A stretch of DNA of 64,000 nucleotides from positions 248,001 to 312,000 of the forward strand of contig NZ_JAIWPU010000005.1 in NCBI RefSeq assembly GCF_021191705.1, given 5' to 3'. The notes under the pieces are model-generated. The model was not told where the DNA came from. It was given only the letters and a program-made list of their open reading frames with translations, and made no database searches. Below are positions 40,371-50,100 of the stretch, piece after piece. Each line of letters starts with the position of its first letter. Position 1 is the stretch's first letter. The stretch comes from Proluteimonas flavola (lineage in GTDB: Bacteria > Pseudomonadota > Gammaproteobacteria > Xanthomonadales > Xanthomonadaceae). The translations under genes and the position numbers were made by a program.

Positions 40371-40969
40371 TGGCTGCCAAGCGAGGAACACCCGACGCCG
40401 CGTCGAGCATCCGCGCCCTCGCCACCGACCCGCTCGCGCCTTTCAAGCGCGAGTCGGTCGATGTCCCAGAGTGGAACGACGCGAAGCTGGTCGTGCGCCA
40501 GATGACGGCCGGTGACTGGGTCGACTACCGCGCCGAGATCGACCGCGCACGGCGCAAGGCCATAAAGGATTCCGGCATCACGTCGGACGATCTGGCGGCC
40601 GAGAACGAGAAGCTGCGTGTCCTGGCCGATGCTGCCGTTGCCCTGCTGGAGGGGCTGCAAGACAACGTCGCAGACGACTCCGATGTGGCTGCGCTGAAGG
40701 CTCGCCTTGCCGGACGCGTGACGAATCTCCAGCACTCCGTCGAGAGCGCGACGCTGATTCCGATCCGGCCAAACATCATGCCCGCCACCGCGCTTGCGCT
40801 GGTCCGCACGCTGCACAGTCCGGATGGCCAGCGCGTGCTGACGGACCAGGACGTTGTGCATGTCGCCGCGTCGTTCTCGGACGTGCATGGCCGTTTGGTG
40901 GACAAAGCCTTCGAGCTGAGCGGAATTTCGCAATCCGTGGACCCGGTTGAAGAAGCGGGAAACGTCTAG
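40370..40969 (+). CDS. Tail assembly chaperone (G-like)
   Basis: A 199-residue protein linked by TGATG to the tube gene. It is acidic and helical and stops at a TAG six bases after a GGGAAAC heptamer. Shifting -1 there continues into the T-like frame to 41,244. Together they build the G and GT chaperones that load the tape measure. Confidence 0.85.
   Translation: MAAKRGTPDAASSIRALATDPLAPFKRESVDVPEWNDAKLVVRQMTAGDWVDYRAEIDRARRKAIKDSGITSDDLAAENEKLRVLADAAVALLEGLQDNVADDSDVAALKARLAGRVTNLQHSVESATLIPIRPNIMPATALALVRTLHSPDGQRVLTDQDVVHVAASFSDVHGRLVDKAFELSGISQSVDPVEEAGNV
40957..40963 (+). promoter_or_regulatory. Programmed -1 ribosomal frameshift site
   Basis: GGGAAAC read as G_GGA_AAC in the zero frame, a classical X_XXY_YYZ slippery heptamer, six bases before the zero-frame stop and at the start of the T frame. 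Confidence 0.85.
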
Positions 40970-41244
40970 AGCAGGAGCCGGACCTGCGATTTCTGTGCGA
41001 CCTCGCGCTCCGGCTGGGGCGGACGCTCAAGGAACTGCGCGAGACGATGGACCCGTCCGAGCTGGCCGTGTGGATTGCGAGAAGTCGCGAATCACCGATC
41101 GGTATGGACCGCGAGGACTTTCACGCCGCGCAGGTGGTTAGCGCGGTCAGCGGCGGCACGATCGCGAACGCGCTGCCGAATTGGGGCAGAGCGTCCTCCG
41201 ACGATCCAGATGCACCGATCAACGAACTGATGGGCGGCGACTAG
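40963..41244 (+). CDS. Tail assembly chaperone T extension (via -1 frameshift)
   Basis: Ninety-three residues in the -1 frame after the slippery site, containing LRFLCDLALRLGRTLKELR and MDPSELAVWIAR, the usual T-domain pattern. It has no good start of its own and should be made as a 291-residue GT fusion. Confidence 0.85.
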   Translation, partial: RLEQEPDLRFLCDLALRLGRTLKELRETMDPSELAVWIARSRESPIGMDREDFHAAQVVSAVSGGTIANALPNWGRASSDDPDAPINELMGGD

Positions 41245-41269
41245 GCCGCCCTTTTCTTTTGGAGTCCTG

Positions 41270-44200
41270 ATGGCCACCAGCCTGCGCGAACTGATCGTCT
41301 CGGTATCCGCCGACACGACGAAGTACCAGCGCGAGATGGACCGCGCCTCGCGCATGGGCGGCCAGTACTTCCGGTCGATCCAGCAGGGCGGCGCCGACGC
41401 GACTCGGTCGTGGGATCGCCAGACCTCGGCGGCGCGCACGCACGCGAACGCGCTGGACGCCAGCACGCAGGCGATCAGCCGTTACGCCGCGGTCGCGGCC
41501 GGCGCTTTCAGCGTCGGCACGCTCATCGGCATGGCGGACGACTGGGGGCAGATCAGTGCCCGCATCCGGATCGCCACGACCAATCAGGAGGAGTTCGCGC
41601 TGGCGCAGACGCGCCTGATGGAGATCGCGAACCGAACCTATCGCGACTACAACGAGGCCGCAGATCAATTCGCCGGCACCGCGCAGTCGATGCGCGAGAT
41701 GGGATTCGCGGCCGCAGACACGCTGGACTCGGCCGAGGCGCTGGGCCTGGCGCTCGTTGCAGGCGGCAGCAACGCGCAGCGCGGCGCGTCGGCGAACGAC
41801 GCCTGGGCCAAGTCGATGGTGCAGGGGCGCATCGCGACGGAGCAGTTCCAGACCCTCCTGCTGCAGACCCCGCGCGTTGTGCAGGCGCTGGGTGACGGGC
41901 TGGGCAAGACGACCCAGCAGCTGCAGCAGATGGCGAAGGACGGCCAGCTGACGGCGCAGGTCGTGGTGCCGGCGATCACGTCGCAGATGGGGAAGCTGCG
42001 CGCTGAGGTCGAGTCGATGCCGACCACTGTGCAGGACGCTGGTATCCGGTTCCGCAACGAGTTGCGCGCTTGGGTAGGCGGCCAGAACGAGGCTTTCGGC
42101 GCCACGCAGGTGCTGGTGCGTGGCATCGAGGGCGTCACTGAAAACCTCGAGGCGCTGATCACCATCGGCGGCGCGGCCGGCCTCGGCATGATCGCCGGCA
42201 AGATGGTGCAGATCGGCACCGCGACCGCGCAGGCGGCAGTCAGCGCGCTGCAGTCCCGCGCCGCTGTCATCGCCGAGGCGGTGGCGATGCGGGATGCGAC
42301 CGCGGCCGGGCTGGCCAAGGCGCAAGCGGATCTCCGGCGCGCGCAGGCCGCCATGACCGCGACGCGCGGGACGGCCGACAGTGCACGCCAGTCCCGCGCT
42401 CTGGCCAATGCACTGCTCACAGAGCGGCAGGCCGCCGTGGCCGCGGCGACCGCGCAGGTCAACTATGCCCGAGCGACGAATCTCGCCGCGGCTGCAGGTC
42501 GCGGCGCGCTGGCGATCCTCGGCGGCCCGGCCGGTCTCGCGCTGACCCTCGGCACCGTCGCCGCCGGCTGGCTCCTGTTCCGCGGCGGAACGGACGATGC
42601 GAGCCAGGCGCTGGTCGACTTCAGCGGCGCGGCCGACACGGCGATCGAGAAGTTCCGCGAGCTCAACGCCCAGCAGCAGGCCGGGCAGTTGCTACGACTC
42701 GACGACCAGATCACCGAGAGCACGCGCGCTGTCGAGCAGGCGATTGAGCGCATGGTCGCAGCGGCAAGCGCGTTCGGCTCGAACGACATGCTGGCGCCGT
42801 ACCTGGATCAGATCCGAACGCTGCAGGCCGAGTTCGGGGCCGGCCGCATCTCCGCCGATGAGCTCTCCGAGCGGGTGGCCGCGCTCAACCAGCAGGTGCT
42901 GCAGGGATCGCCGGCGGCGCAGACCGTCGGCCGCGACTTCGTTCGCTTCGGCGAATCGCTGGCGACATCGGCGCGCGAGGCTGACCGCAAGCGCGTCCTC
43001 ATGGCCACGCTCACGCAGACCAACACCGAGACGGGCAATGCCGCGGCCACAGCAGCCGGCAAGTACGACCAGCAGGCCGGCGCGATACGCGGCGTGGGCC
43101 AGGCCGCCGTCGACGTCGACGCCCAGCTGCGAAGCCTCGACAGCCGGCTCAACGCGCAGATCGTCAATCTGGTGCGCATCCGCGACGGCGCCGAGCAGGC
43201 GATGATGGTCGAGATCGGCCAGCAGATTAACGCTGCCGGCGGCGTCGGCGCGCTGACGCCGCAGCAGCGTGCAGCGTTCAACGAGCAGATCGCGGCGCAG
43301 CGCCGAGTGATGCAGCAGACCGAGGCCGCGCAGGCCGCGGCGAAGGCGTCGAATGCTGCCGACCGGGCTGGCTCGAAGCAGGGCGACCAGTGGCGCGACT
43401 ACAACGCGCAGATGGAGCGAGCGATCGCGCTGCAGCAGTCGCTGGCCGAGGCCTACGGCCAAGGCGAGGCCGCGGTTGCCGCATCGAACCGGCAGCACGA
43501 GATCGAGGAGCAGGTGCTGCGCTTCGGTGAATCGCGCCGTGCTGAGATCACGAAGCTGATCAACGACGAGGCCGAAGCTCGCGCGCGCGCCGAAGGTAGC
43601 CAGCAGATCGGTGCGCTGGAACGGCAGATCGAGATGTACGGTCTCGTCGGCAACGCCGCGAAGATGGCATACGAGACCGCTGAGGGTGCACTCGCCAGCC
43701 TAGACGGCAAGCAGAAGGAAGCGCTGAACAACGCGGCGCAATGGCTCGACTGGCTCGACGACATGGCCGCGCTGGACGCCGAACGGGACAAGGTCCGCGA
43801 CGACTTCGCGAAGAAGGAAGTTGGGCGCCTCGGCGCTGTGTCGGCCTTCGCAGATCAGGCCGCCCGCAACATGCAGTCGGCTCTGGGAGACAACCTCTAC
43901 AACGTCCTCGACGGCAAGTTCTCCCAGATCGGCGACTCCTTCGAGAACATGATCAAGCGCATGTCGGCAGAGCTCGCGGCGTCTCGGGTCTGGGAAATGC
44001 TCGGGACTGCCATGTCCGGCTATACGGGGCAGGGCGCGTGGGGCAACTTCATCCGTGGCGTCGGTGGCGCGATGCAGACCGACCCTGGCAAAGCAGGTGG
44101 AGGCCCCGTCCGCCCGCACTCGTTTCAGCCTGTCGCTGAACGCGGTCCGGAGCTGCTGCAGGTCGGTGGCCAGACGATGCTGATGATGGGGGCCGCAGGC

Positions 44201-44437
44201 GGCATCGTGTCGCCGCTGATGAACAAGGCCGGAGGCGGCGCCGCTGCAGCTGGCCCGATGCAGGTCGTGATCAACAACCACGGCAGCAACCAGGTGCAAG
44301 CGCGCGAGGAACGCCAGCAGCAGCCGGACGGCTCGGTTCTGCGTCGGCTGATCATCGACGTTGTCGGAGAGAGCCTCTACGGCGGGCAACTCGGCTCGAT
44401 GGGCCGGAACTACTACGGCTGGAGGCCGGCGACCTGA
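41270..44437 (+). CDS. Tail tape measure protein
   Basis: A 1055-residue protein with a long coiled-coil and Ala/Gln-rich repeats, an N-terminal domain (REMDRASRMGGQYFRS) of lambda tail-length type, hydrophobic segments near residues 400-440, and a Gly-rich C-terminus. At about 0.15 nm per residue it predicts a tail near 158 nm, consistent with a siphovirus. GGAGT precedes ATG 41270. Confidence 0.92.
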   Translation: MATSLRELIVSVSADTTKYQREMDRASRMGGQYFRSIQQGGADATRSWDRQTSAARTHANALDASTQAISRYAAVAAGAFSVGTLIGMADDWGQISARIRIATTNQEEFALAQTRLMEIANRTYRDYNEAADQFAGTAQSMREMGFAAADTLDSAEALGLALVAGGSNAQRGASANDAWAKSMVQGRIATEQFQTLLLQTPRVVQALGDGLGKTTQQLQQMAKDGQLTAQVVVPAITSQMGKLRAEVESMPTTVQDAGIRFRNELRAWVGGQNEAFGATQVLVRGIEGVTENLEALITIGGAAGLGMIAGKMVQIGTATAQAAVSALQSRAAVIAEAVAMRDATAAGLAKAQADLRRAQAAMTATRGTADSARQSRALANALLTERQAAVAAATAQVNYARATNLAAAAGRGALAILGGPAGLALTLGTVAAGWLLFRGGTDDASQALVDFSGAADTAIEKFRELNAQQQAGQLLRLDDQITESTRAVEQAIERMVAAASAFGSNDMLAPYLDQIRTLQAEFGAGRISADELSERVAALNQQVLQGSPAAQTVGRDFVRFGESLATSAREADRKRVLMATLTQTNTETGNAAATAAGKYDQQAGAIRGVGQAAVDVDAQLRSLDSRLNAQIVNLVRIRDGAEQAMMVEIGQQINAAGGVGALTPQQRAAFNEQIAAQRRVMQQTEAAQAAAKASNAADRAGSKQGDQWRDYNAQMERAIALQQSLAEAYGQGEAAVAASNRQHEIEEQVLRFGESRRAEITKLINDEAEARARAEGSQQIGALERQIEMYGLVGNAAKMAYETAEGALASLDGKQKEALNNAAQWLDWLDDMAALDAERDKVRDDFAKKEVGRLGAVSAFADQAARNMQSALGDNLYNVLDGKFSQIGDSFENMIKRMSAELAASRVWEMLGTAMSGYTGQGAWGNFIRGVGGAMQTDPGKAGGGPVRPHSFQPVAERGPELLQVGGQTMLMMGAAGGIVSPLMNKAGGGAAAAGPMQVVINNHGSNQVQAREERQQQPDGSVLRRLIIDVVGESLYGGQLGSMGRNYYGWRPAT

Positions 44438-44793
44438 TGGCGCAGCTACCCGAAGGCGTGTGCATCCGCCTGTCCGACTTCAGCGAGACCTTCGACCCGA
44501 GCGTCGAGCGGACCGAGATGGAGCGTGGCGTCCCGAAGCAGCGCGTGATGAACTCGCAGGTGCTGGTCAAGTCGAGCTGCACCTTGATGTTCCGCGACGC
44601 AGCCCACTATCAGGTGTTCGAGGACTGGTACTTCCTGACGATCGGGCGCATCGGCTGGTTCACGGCCGAGCATCCGCGCACGAAACAGCTGATCAACTGC
44701 CGCTTTGAGGGTGGCAGCATCGGCACGCTCCAGGTGATCAATCATCGGACCGGCCGGTGCGCGCGCTCTCTCGTGCTTGAGTACCTCAGATAG
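44437..44793 (+). CDS. Minor tail protein
   Basis: A 118-residue protein starting MAQLPEGVCIRLSDFSE, beta-rich, linked by TGATG to the tape measure gene; position fits the lambda gpM-like tail-tip protein. Confidence 0.65.
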   Translation: MAQLPEGVCIRLSDFSETFDPSVERTEMERGVPKQRVMNSQVLVKSSCTLMFRDAAHYQVFEDWYFLTIGRIGWFTAEHPRTKQLINCRFEGGSIGTLQVINHRTGRCARSLVLEYLR

Positions 44794-44817
44794 CGGGCGC
44801 CACCACTGGCGCCCGCT
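44792..44817. terminator. Bidirectional hairpin between convergent genes
   Basis: An 11-bp stem AGCGGGCGCCA/TGGCGCCCGCT with a four-base loop, between the minor tail gene and the reverse Cas2-fold gene. Confidence 0.75.
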
Positions 44818-44823
44818 GCTCGG

Positions 44824-45090
44824 TCAGAAATGACGGTTGATCCAGTCTTTCGTGCCGGCCTTCGCTTTCACAAAACGTGGCTTCTCAGTGAACTTGACGA
44901 CGATGAGGTAGTCGTCGTCATCGACGAATCCTTGCAAGTGGTCACGAACTGCCTCCGTAGAGTCGGTCGTGAGACTGAGCAGATACACCGATTCCACGGG
45001 CTTGTGACCGCCGAGCCGTTCCATCTCATCCCAAAGCGGCTGGTAGTTCTTCGTCTTGTTCAAATCGTAAGAAACAACGAACAGCGCCAT
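44824..45090 (-). CDS. Cas2-fold (SinR/VapD-like) protein
   Basis: An 88-residue protein beginning MALFVVSYDLNKTKNYQPLW, with the first-strand Asp9 that corresponds to the Cas2 metal-site Asp, then LQGFVDDDDYLIVV. This is the small-family pattern annotated as SinR-like or Cas2-like; VapD toxins share the fold. There is no cas1 or CRISPR array nearby. AAGGAA precedes the ATG. As a reverse gene in the tail operon it is probably expressed from the prophage by itself. Confidence 0.7.
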   Translation of the reverse strand: MALFVVSYDLNKTKNYQPLWDEMERLGGHKPVESVYLLSLTTDSTEAVRDHLQGFVDDDDYLIVVKFTEKPRFVKAKAGTKDWINRHF

Positions 45091-45241
45091 ACCTATTCCT
45101 TGGCTCGCCCCCTGTTGGGCGGTTCAAGCCTATCTCAGGCACCAACCAGTTTCACCACGGCCTAGGGTCGCTCCCGAACATCCGGTGATCATCTGCCGCC
45201 GGTTCGGCCGTGTCCTATTCCTCGCAGATGGAGGGAATCAG
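45091..45241. promoter_or_regulatory. Divergent intergenic region of the Cas2-fold and Rha genes
   Basis: A 151-nt space with no coding potential. A weak minus-strand pair GTGAAA and TAGGCT, 17 nt apart, points at the Cas2-fold gene. The Rha gene has a GGAGGG site but no clear promoter. Confidence 0.35.
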
Positions 45242-45748
45242 ATGAGCAACGTCATCCACCTGGCGCGCCACGACGGCGAGCCGCGCGTCGACACGCTGGA
45301 GATCGCACACTACCTCGGCACCGACCACGCCAGCACGATCAAGCTGGTGCGTCGCCACGTCGCCCGCTTCGAGAAGCTCGGAAGGGTCAGATTTGAAATC
45401 CGAGCCTTCGCCACTCGTGGCGGCCAGCAGGAGCGAGAGATTGCGCTCCTGAATGAGGACCAGGCCTACCTGCTGCTGGCATTCAGCCGAAACAGCGAGC
45501 GCGTGATGGACCTCAAGGTCGCGCTGGTTCAGGCGTTCGGCGACTGCCGCCGCAACGGCGCCGCGCACGCCTTGACGTACTGGCAGCAGCTGCAGGAGGT
45601 CGATGCCGCAGATCGCGAGTCGCTGGCACGAGCATCGGCCGGCTCGCACGCGATGCTCGCGCGCCGGCGCGAGAAGCCGATCCTGCGAGAGCGACGAAAA
45701 GTGCTTGAAGCGAAGGTCGCGCCTGACCTCTTCAAGATCGCCGCCTAA
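45242..45748 (+). CDS. Rha-family phage regulatory protein
   Basis: A 168-residue protein with the Rha N-terminal domain: DTLEIAHYLGTDHASTIKLV near residue 13, FEIRAFATRGGQQ and LNEDQAYLLLAFSRNS near 75. The C-terminus is helical and basic. Rha proteins affect phage growth and regulator balance. It is followed by its own terminator. Confidence 0.85.
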   Translation: MSNVIHLARHDGEPRVDTLEIAHYLGTDHASTIKLVRRHVARFEKLGRVRFEIRAFATRGGQQEREIALLNEDQAYLLLAFSRNSERVMDLKVALVQAFGDCRRNGAAHALTYWQQLQEVDAADRESLARASAGSHAMLARRREKPILRERRKVLEAKVAPDLFKIAA

Positions 45749-45750
45749 CC

Positions 45751-45777
45751 AACCCGCCCACCGGCGGGTTTCTTTTT
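45751..45777 (+). terminator. Rho-independent terminator after Rha gene
   Basis: An 8-bp stem AACCCGCC/GGCGGGTT, loop CACC, followed by TCTTTTT. Confidence 0.9.
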
Positions 45778-45789
45778 GCCTGGAGCACC

Positions 45790-46251
45790 ATGAGCACATT
45801 CGTGGAGAGAAAGCAGCGGGTCACGGATACCTCCGGCCTGCTGCTGTTCCTTGAAATCAGCGCGCCATCGATCCCTGAGACGCTGCGGATCGTCAACGAC
45901 ACGCAGAACTGGCCCAGCAATGGCGTCGAGTACATCGCGTGCCCGTTCGGTTTCAAGCTGCCGGACGACACGGCAGGCCAGACACCGCGCGCGCAACTGG
46001 TGATCGACAACGTTGGCCTGGGGATGACGCAGGATCTGGAGGCGCTACAGCCCAACGAACTTGTGATGTGCCGGCTGATGGTCAGCGACCGCGCGAACCC
46101 GAACGTCTACGAGCGCGTCTACCGGCTGCCGATGACGATGGCCTCGGCCGGAACTGGCCAGGTGACGGCGCAGTTGGGCGTCGATTTCCTCATGCGCCAA
46201 CAGGCCGTGCGCCTGCGCTACAACCCGTTCACCGCACCGGGCCTGTTCTGA
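45790..46251 (+). CDS. Tail protein, DUF1833-like
   Basis: A 153-residue beta-rich protein (GLLLFLEISAPSIPETLRIV, then YIACPFGFKLPDD). The pattern fits DUF1833-type tail proteins near lambda L. TGATG joins it to the next gene. Confidence 0.75.
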   Translation: MSTFVERKQRVTDTSGLLLFLEISAPSIPETLRIVNDTQNWPSNGVEYIACPFGFKLPDDTAGQTPRAQLVIDNVGLGMTQDLEALQPNELVMCRLMVSDRANPNVYERVYRLPMTMASAGTGQVTAQLGVDFLMRQQAVRLRYNPFTAPGLF

Positions 46252-46640
46252 TGCGCCTCGCTGACGTTGAGCGGTACACCGAGATCCCGTACTGCGGGAA
46301 CACGCTGGACTGCGCCGACTTCGTGGTTCTGGTGCAGCGCGAGCTGTTCGGCCGCAACGTGCAGCTTCCGAACGGCCGCCCCCGCGGCGCGCGCGGGCAG
46401 GCAGCATTGGGCGAACTGTCAAAGCCCTACGGTGTCCGCACCGAGGCGCCACGCGACGGCGATCTCGTGCTGATGTTCGAGCACGGTCGACCGGCCCATG
46501 TCGGCGTCTACTTCCACCTGGCCCATGAAGGCTGGGTGCTCCATTCTAACGAGCGCAACGGCTGCAGCGTGCTGCATCGCGTGCGCGAGCTGCCGGACTA
46601 CGGCGCTCCGATTGAGGGTTTCTACGCATGGGCCGAGTAA
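46251..46640 (+). CDS. NlpC/P60-type tail peptidase (K-like)
   Basis: A 129-residue NlpC/P60 cysteine peptidase. The catalytic Cys lies in TLDCADFVVL near residue 20, followed by HVGVYFHL (His near 83) and HSNERNG. In siphoviruses this domain sits at the tail tip and helps cross the wall. Confidence 0.8.
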   Translation: MRLADVERYTEIPYCGNTLDCADFVVLVQRELFGRNVQLPNGRPRGARGQAALGELSKPYGVRTEAPRDGDLVLMFEHGRPAHVGVYFHLAHEGWVLHSNERNGCSVLHRVRELPDYGAPIEGFYAWAE

Positions 46641-46702
46641 CGAGCATCGAATGCCGAATGCCGCCTGGAGTCACGCATGTCACTGTGCCGATGTGCGTCC
46701 TG

Positions 46703-47152
46703 CTACGGCTCGATGGTGAATCGGTAAACGCCCCGGAATCGGTCCATCACCAGGCAGCCTTGTCCCAGCAGCGCCCGGCCGATGATTACGGTGTACGGCG
46801 AGTTGCGCATGGCGCCGACCCTGACGACATCCGCGCCGCAGAGGACGCGCGAGCCGTCGTTGAAAATCAGCTCGATCGTGCAGTCCCTGGCCACGGAATC
46901 GTTACGGCCAGCGACGCCCCCAAGGTCGATATCCCGGACATGCCGGCCTGTGACCCGGTCCAAGACGGTATCGACGACGCAACCGTAGTCGCAGCCGGTG
47001 TCGATCAGCGCAATGGCTGGAATTGACTCGCCAGGCTCGCCTTTCGGCGGATGCAGAACGACGTCGATGACCGGAACCGCTGACGCATCGGTCGGGCTCG
47101 CCGGCGTGCCGTCCGGCCCTAGGAATCGAATCGGCACGAAGCGATCGGCCAT
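46703..47152 (-). CDS. Retropepsin-like aspartic protease (reverse)
   Basis: A 149-residue protein with one DTG catalytic triplet (residues 51-53 in ALIDTGCDYG) and a C-terminal VIIGRALLG near residue 122, the two hallmarks of a retropepsin half that must dimerise. There is no signal peptide. An AAGGAGG site precedes ATG 47152. It runs against the tail operon and faces the J-like gene, so it is likely an independently expressed accessory gene. Confidence 0.75.
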   Translation of the reverse strand: MADRFVPIRFLGPDGTPASPTDASAVPVIDVVLHPPKGEPGESIPAIALIDTGCDYGCVVDTVLDRVTGRHVRDIDLGGVAGRNDSVARDCTIELIFNDGSRVLCGADVVRVGAMRNSPYTVIIGRALLGQGCLVMDRFRGVYRFTIEP

Positions 47153-47177
47153 GCAATCCTCCTTGAGTACGGACCTG

Positions 47178-50100
47178 ATGCTACCCCACGCGCACACCCG
47201 CCTGATCACCACGCCGCATCCTGTGACGTGCGAAGGGCAGCGGAATTTCGCGGCGCCGTTGATCAAGGGCGAGACGCTGGGCCAGTTCCTGCGGCGCTCC
47301 GTGCCGAACTGGACGGGCGACGCCTGGGAAGTCCGCATCAACGGCGTCGTGGTGCCGCTCGAAGTGATGGACCGCGTGCGCCCGAAGGACGGCACACTGA
47401 TCGAGGTGCGGAGCCTCGTCAAGAAGCAGGCGCTCTACATCGTCGCGATGATCGCGCTGACGTACTTCACGATGGGCGCTGGCGCTGGCTGGATCGCGGG
47501 TGCGGCAGGCGTAGCCGCCGGCGGCACTGCCGCGATGATGATCGGTGTCGGGCTTTTCATGGCCGGCTCGATCCTCATCAACAAGGTGCTCGGCCCAAAG
47601 CCCGCCAGCGCCGGCGGCCAAGCCGACCAGAACACCGTCTACAACATCGGTGCTGGCCGGAACCAGGCGCGCCCCTACCAGCCGCTGCCGCTGGTCTTCG
47701 GCGTTGTGAAGTACGCGCCGGACATCATCAGCGCGCCCTACACATGGTACGAGGGCGAGGATCAGATCCTCGGCATGGTGCTGACGCCGGGCATCAATGC
47801 GCAGCGCGTCGAGGCGCTGACCAATGGCGATGCGCCGTTGTCGGCCTACGAGGGCGTGCAGGTCTACCACGCCGGCTTTCCCGGCATGCCGGACCAGCAG
47901 ATCCCGCTGTACAGCGATGCGGACACGATCCAGGGCGGCGAGCTCAACAAGGACCAGACGTGGGTTCAGCGCGCCACGCCCGCGCGAACGGTGCGCATCC
48001 AAGTCAACCTTGAGTACATCCTCGGCGACCAGACGAGCAAGGGGAAGCCGTACCTCAACGTCGAAACAGTCGAAGTGCAGTACCGCGTCACCGGCGCGAC
48101 GAACTGGATGCCATTGGTCTCGCGCAACTTCGCGAACAGCAGCTACGACCCGAAGCGCGCGACGCTCGCGCGCGACGTGGCCGAGGGCCAGTACGACGTG
48201 CGCGTGCGCATCCTCGGGCGCGCGATCGACGGCGGTGGCTCGAACGGTCGCTCGCAGTGGCAGTGGACCACGATGACCGCGGTGCAGGCCGACACGGCCT
48301 CCTACGCCGGCATCCCGCGCATCGGCGTGCGGATCAAGGCGACCGGGCAACTCAACGGCGCGCCGGATGAGCTCCGCTGCGTTGTGCATAGCCGGCCGAT
48401 CCCGGTCTGGAAGGGCACCAGCTGGGTCACGGAAGAGACCAGCAACCCGGGCGCGCAGATCCTCCAGTACGCCCGCGGGATCAGCGACGAGAACGGCGAC
48501 CGCATCGCCGGCATCGGCCTGTCGGACGACATGATCGACATCGCCGCGTTGCAGGCTTTCATGCTGCACTGCGCGGCCCACCAGTTCGGATACAACTACG
48601 TCGTCAAGGACGCGCGCAACCACGACGAGATGGTGAATTCGCTCGCGGCGGCCGGCTTCGGCCAGGTGACGTGGGCGGGCGGCCGGCTCTCGGTTGTCTG
48701 GGCCGCGGCCGATCAGCCGCTCTCCGGCGTGGTGAACATGGCCACGATCAAGAAGGGCCAGTTCCAGGTCGACTACACGCTGGCCAACGCCGCCGACGGC
48801 ATCGAGTTCACCTACTACGACGCCGAGGACTGGTCGACGAAGACCATCCGCGTGCCGGCGCCGGGTGTCACGACGATGCTCAACCCGGCCACGGTGACGG
48901 GCGAGGGCGTCACCAGCGAGGCTCACGCCGCGATGCTGGCCCGCTGGCATCTGGCGCAGTCCCTGTATCAGTACAAGGACATATCGTTCGCCACCGACAT
49001 CGAGCATCTGAGCTATCAGCGGCTCTCGCTGCTGTCGCTGTCGCACGACCTGACGCAGTGGGGATTCAGCGGTCGCCTTGTTGGCGCATCGATCGTGGGT
49101 GGCGTGGTGTCGCTGGCTCTGGACGAGCCGGTGCCGTCGCCGCCGCCCGGCGGCGCCTACGTCGGCCTCCGCATTCCGGGCGAGCGAACCTACCGCGTGT
49201 TCGGGGTGCAGCCCTTCGAAGGCACCAGCAGCACGCTGACGCTCACCGGTGCGTGGCCGAACGATGCGCCGCTGCCGGGCGATGCTGCCGGCAATCCCGC
49301 GCACGACACACTGTGGTGCTACGACTTCAAGGCCACGCCGGGCTACCGCGTGCGCGTGGTCGCGATCGAGCCGGAGAGCGATCTCAAGGGCGCGCGTGTG
49401 GCCGTGGTGCCGGAGAGCGCGGAGTTCTGGCACTACGTGACGACGGGCGAGTACATCCCCGCGCCGAATGAGAGCCTGCTGCAGACGCGTCCCGTCGCAT
49501 CTGGACTGAAGGTCTCCGAGCGCCAGGTGGTGCAGGGCGACACAGTGTTCACTGAACTGGTCGCGTCGTTCGAGATCGACGGCCCGGTCGGCGATGTCAT
49601 CGTCCAGATGAGCGACGACAACGACGAGCTGGTCGAGGTCGCACGCACGACCACGCGCACCGCGGCATGGCGCATCCCGGGTGCCGGCACCTACCAGATC
49701 GTCGTGCGTCCCTTCGCACCGGATGGCCGGCCTGGCGTCGCTACCGTCACGATCTACACCACGATCGGCGCCGACGCGCCGCCGGTACTTGTGGACCTGT
49801 TCGATGTCGAGGAGCGTAGCGGTGGCGTGCGGCTCTACACCTGGGGCTGGCTGGCTGGCACCACGCAGTCGGCGGACTTCGCCGGCGTCGAGATCCGATA
49901 CACCGCCGGCAGCGTCCCCGCGCCCGACTGGGAGGCGATGACGCCGGTCGGCGCTGACGGCTATCACACGGCCCCCTTCGAGGCGGTTATCCCGGACTCG
50001 GGCCAGTGGACGTTCGCTGCGCGCTCGCGCAACACCAGTGGCACGCTGTCGACGGGCATGCGCGTCGTCACCAAGACGCTGACCGCCAACCTCGGCGAGC

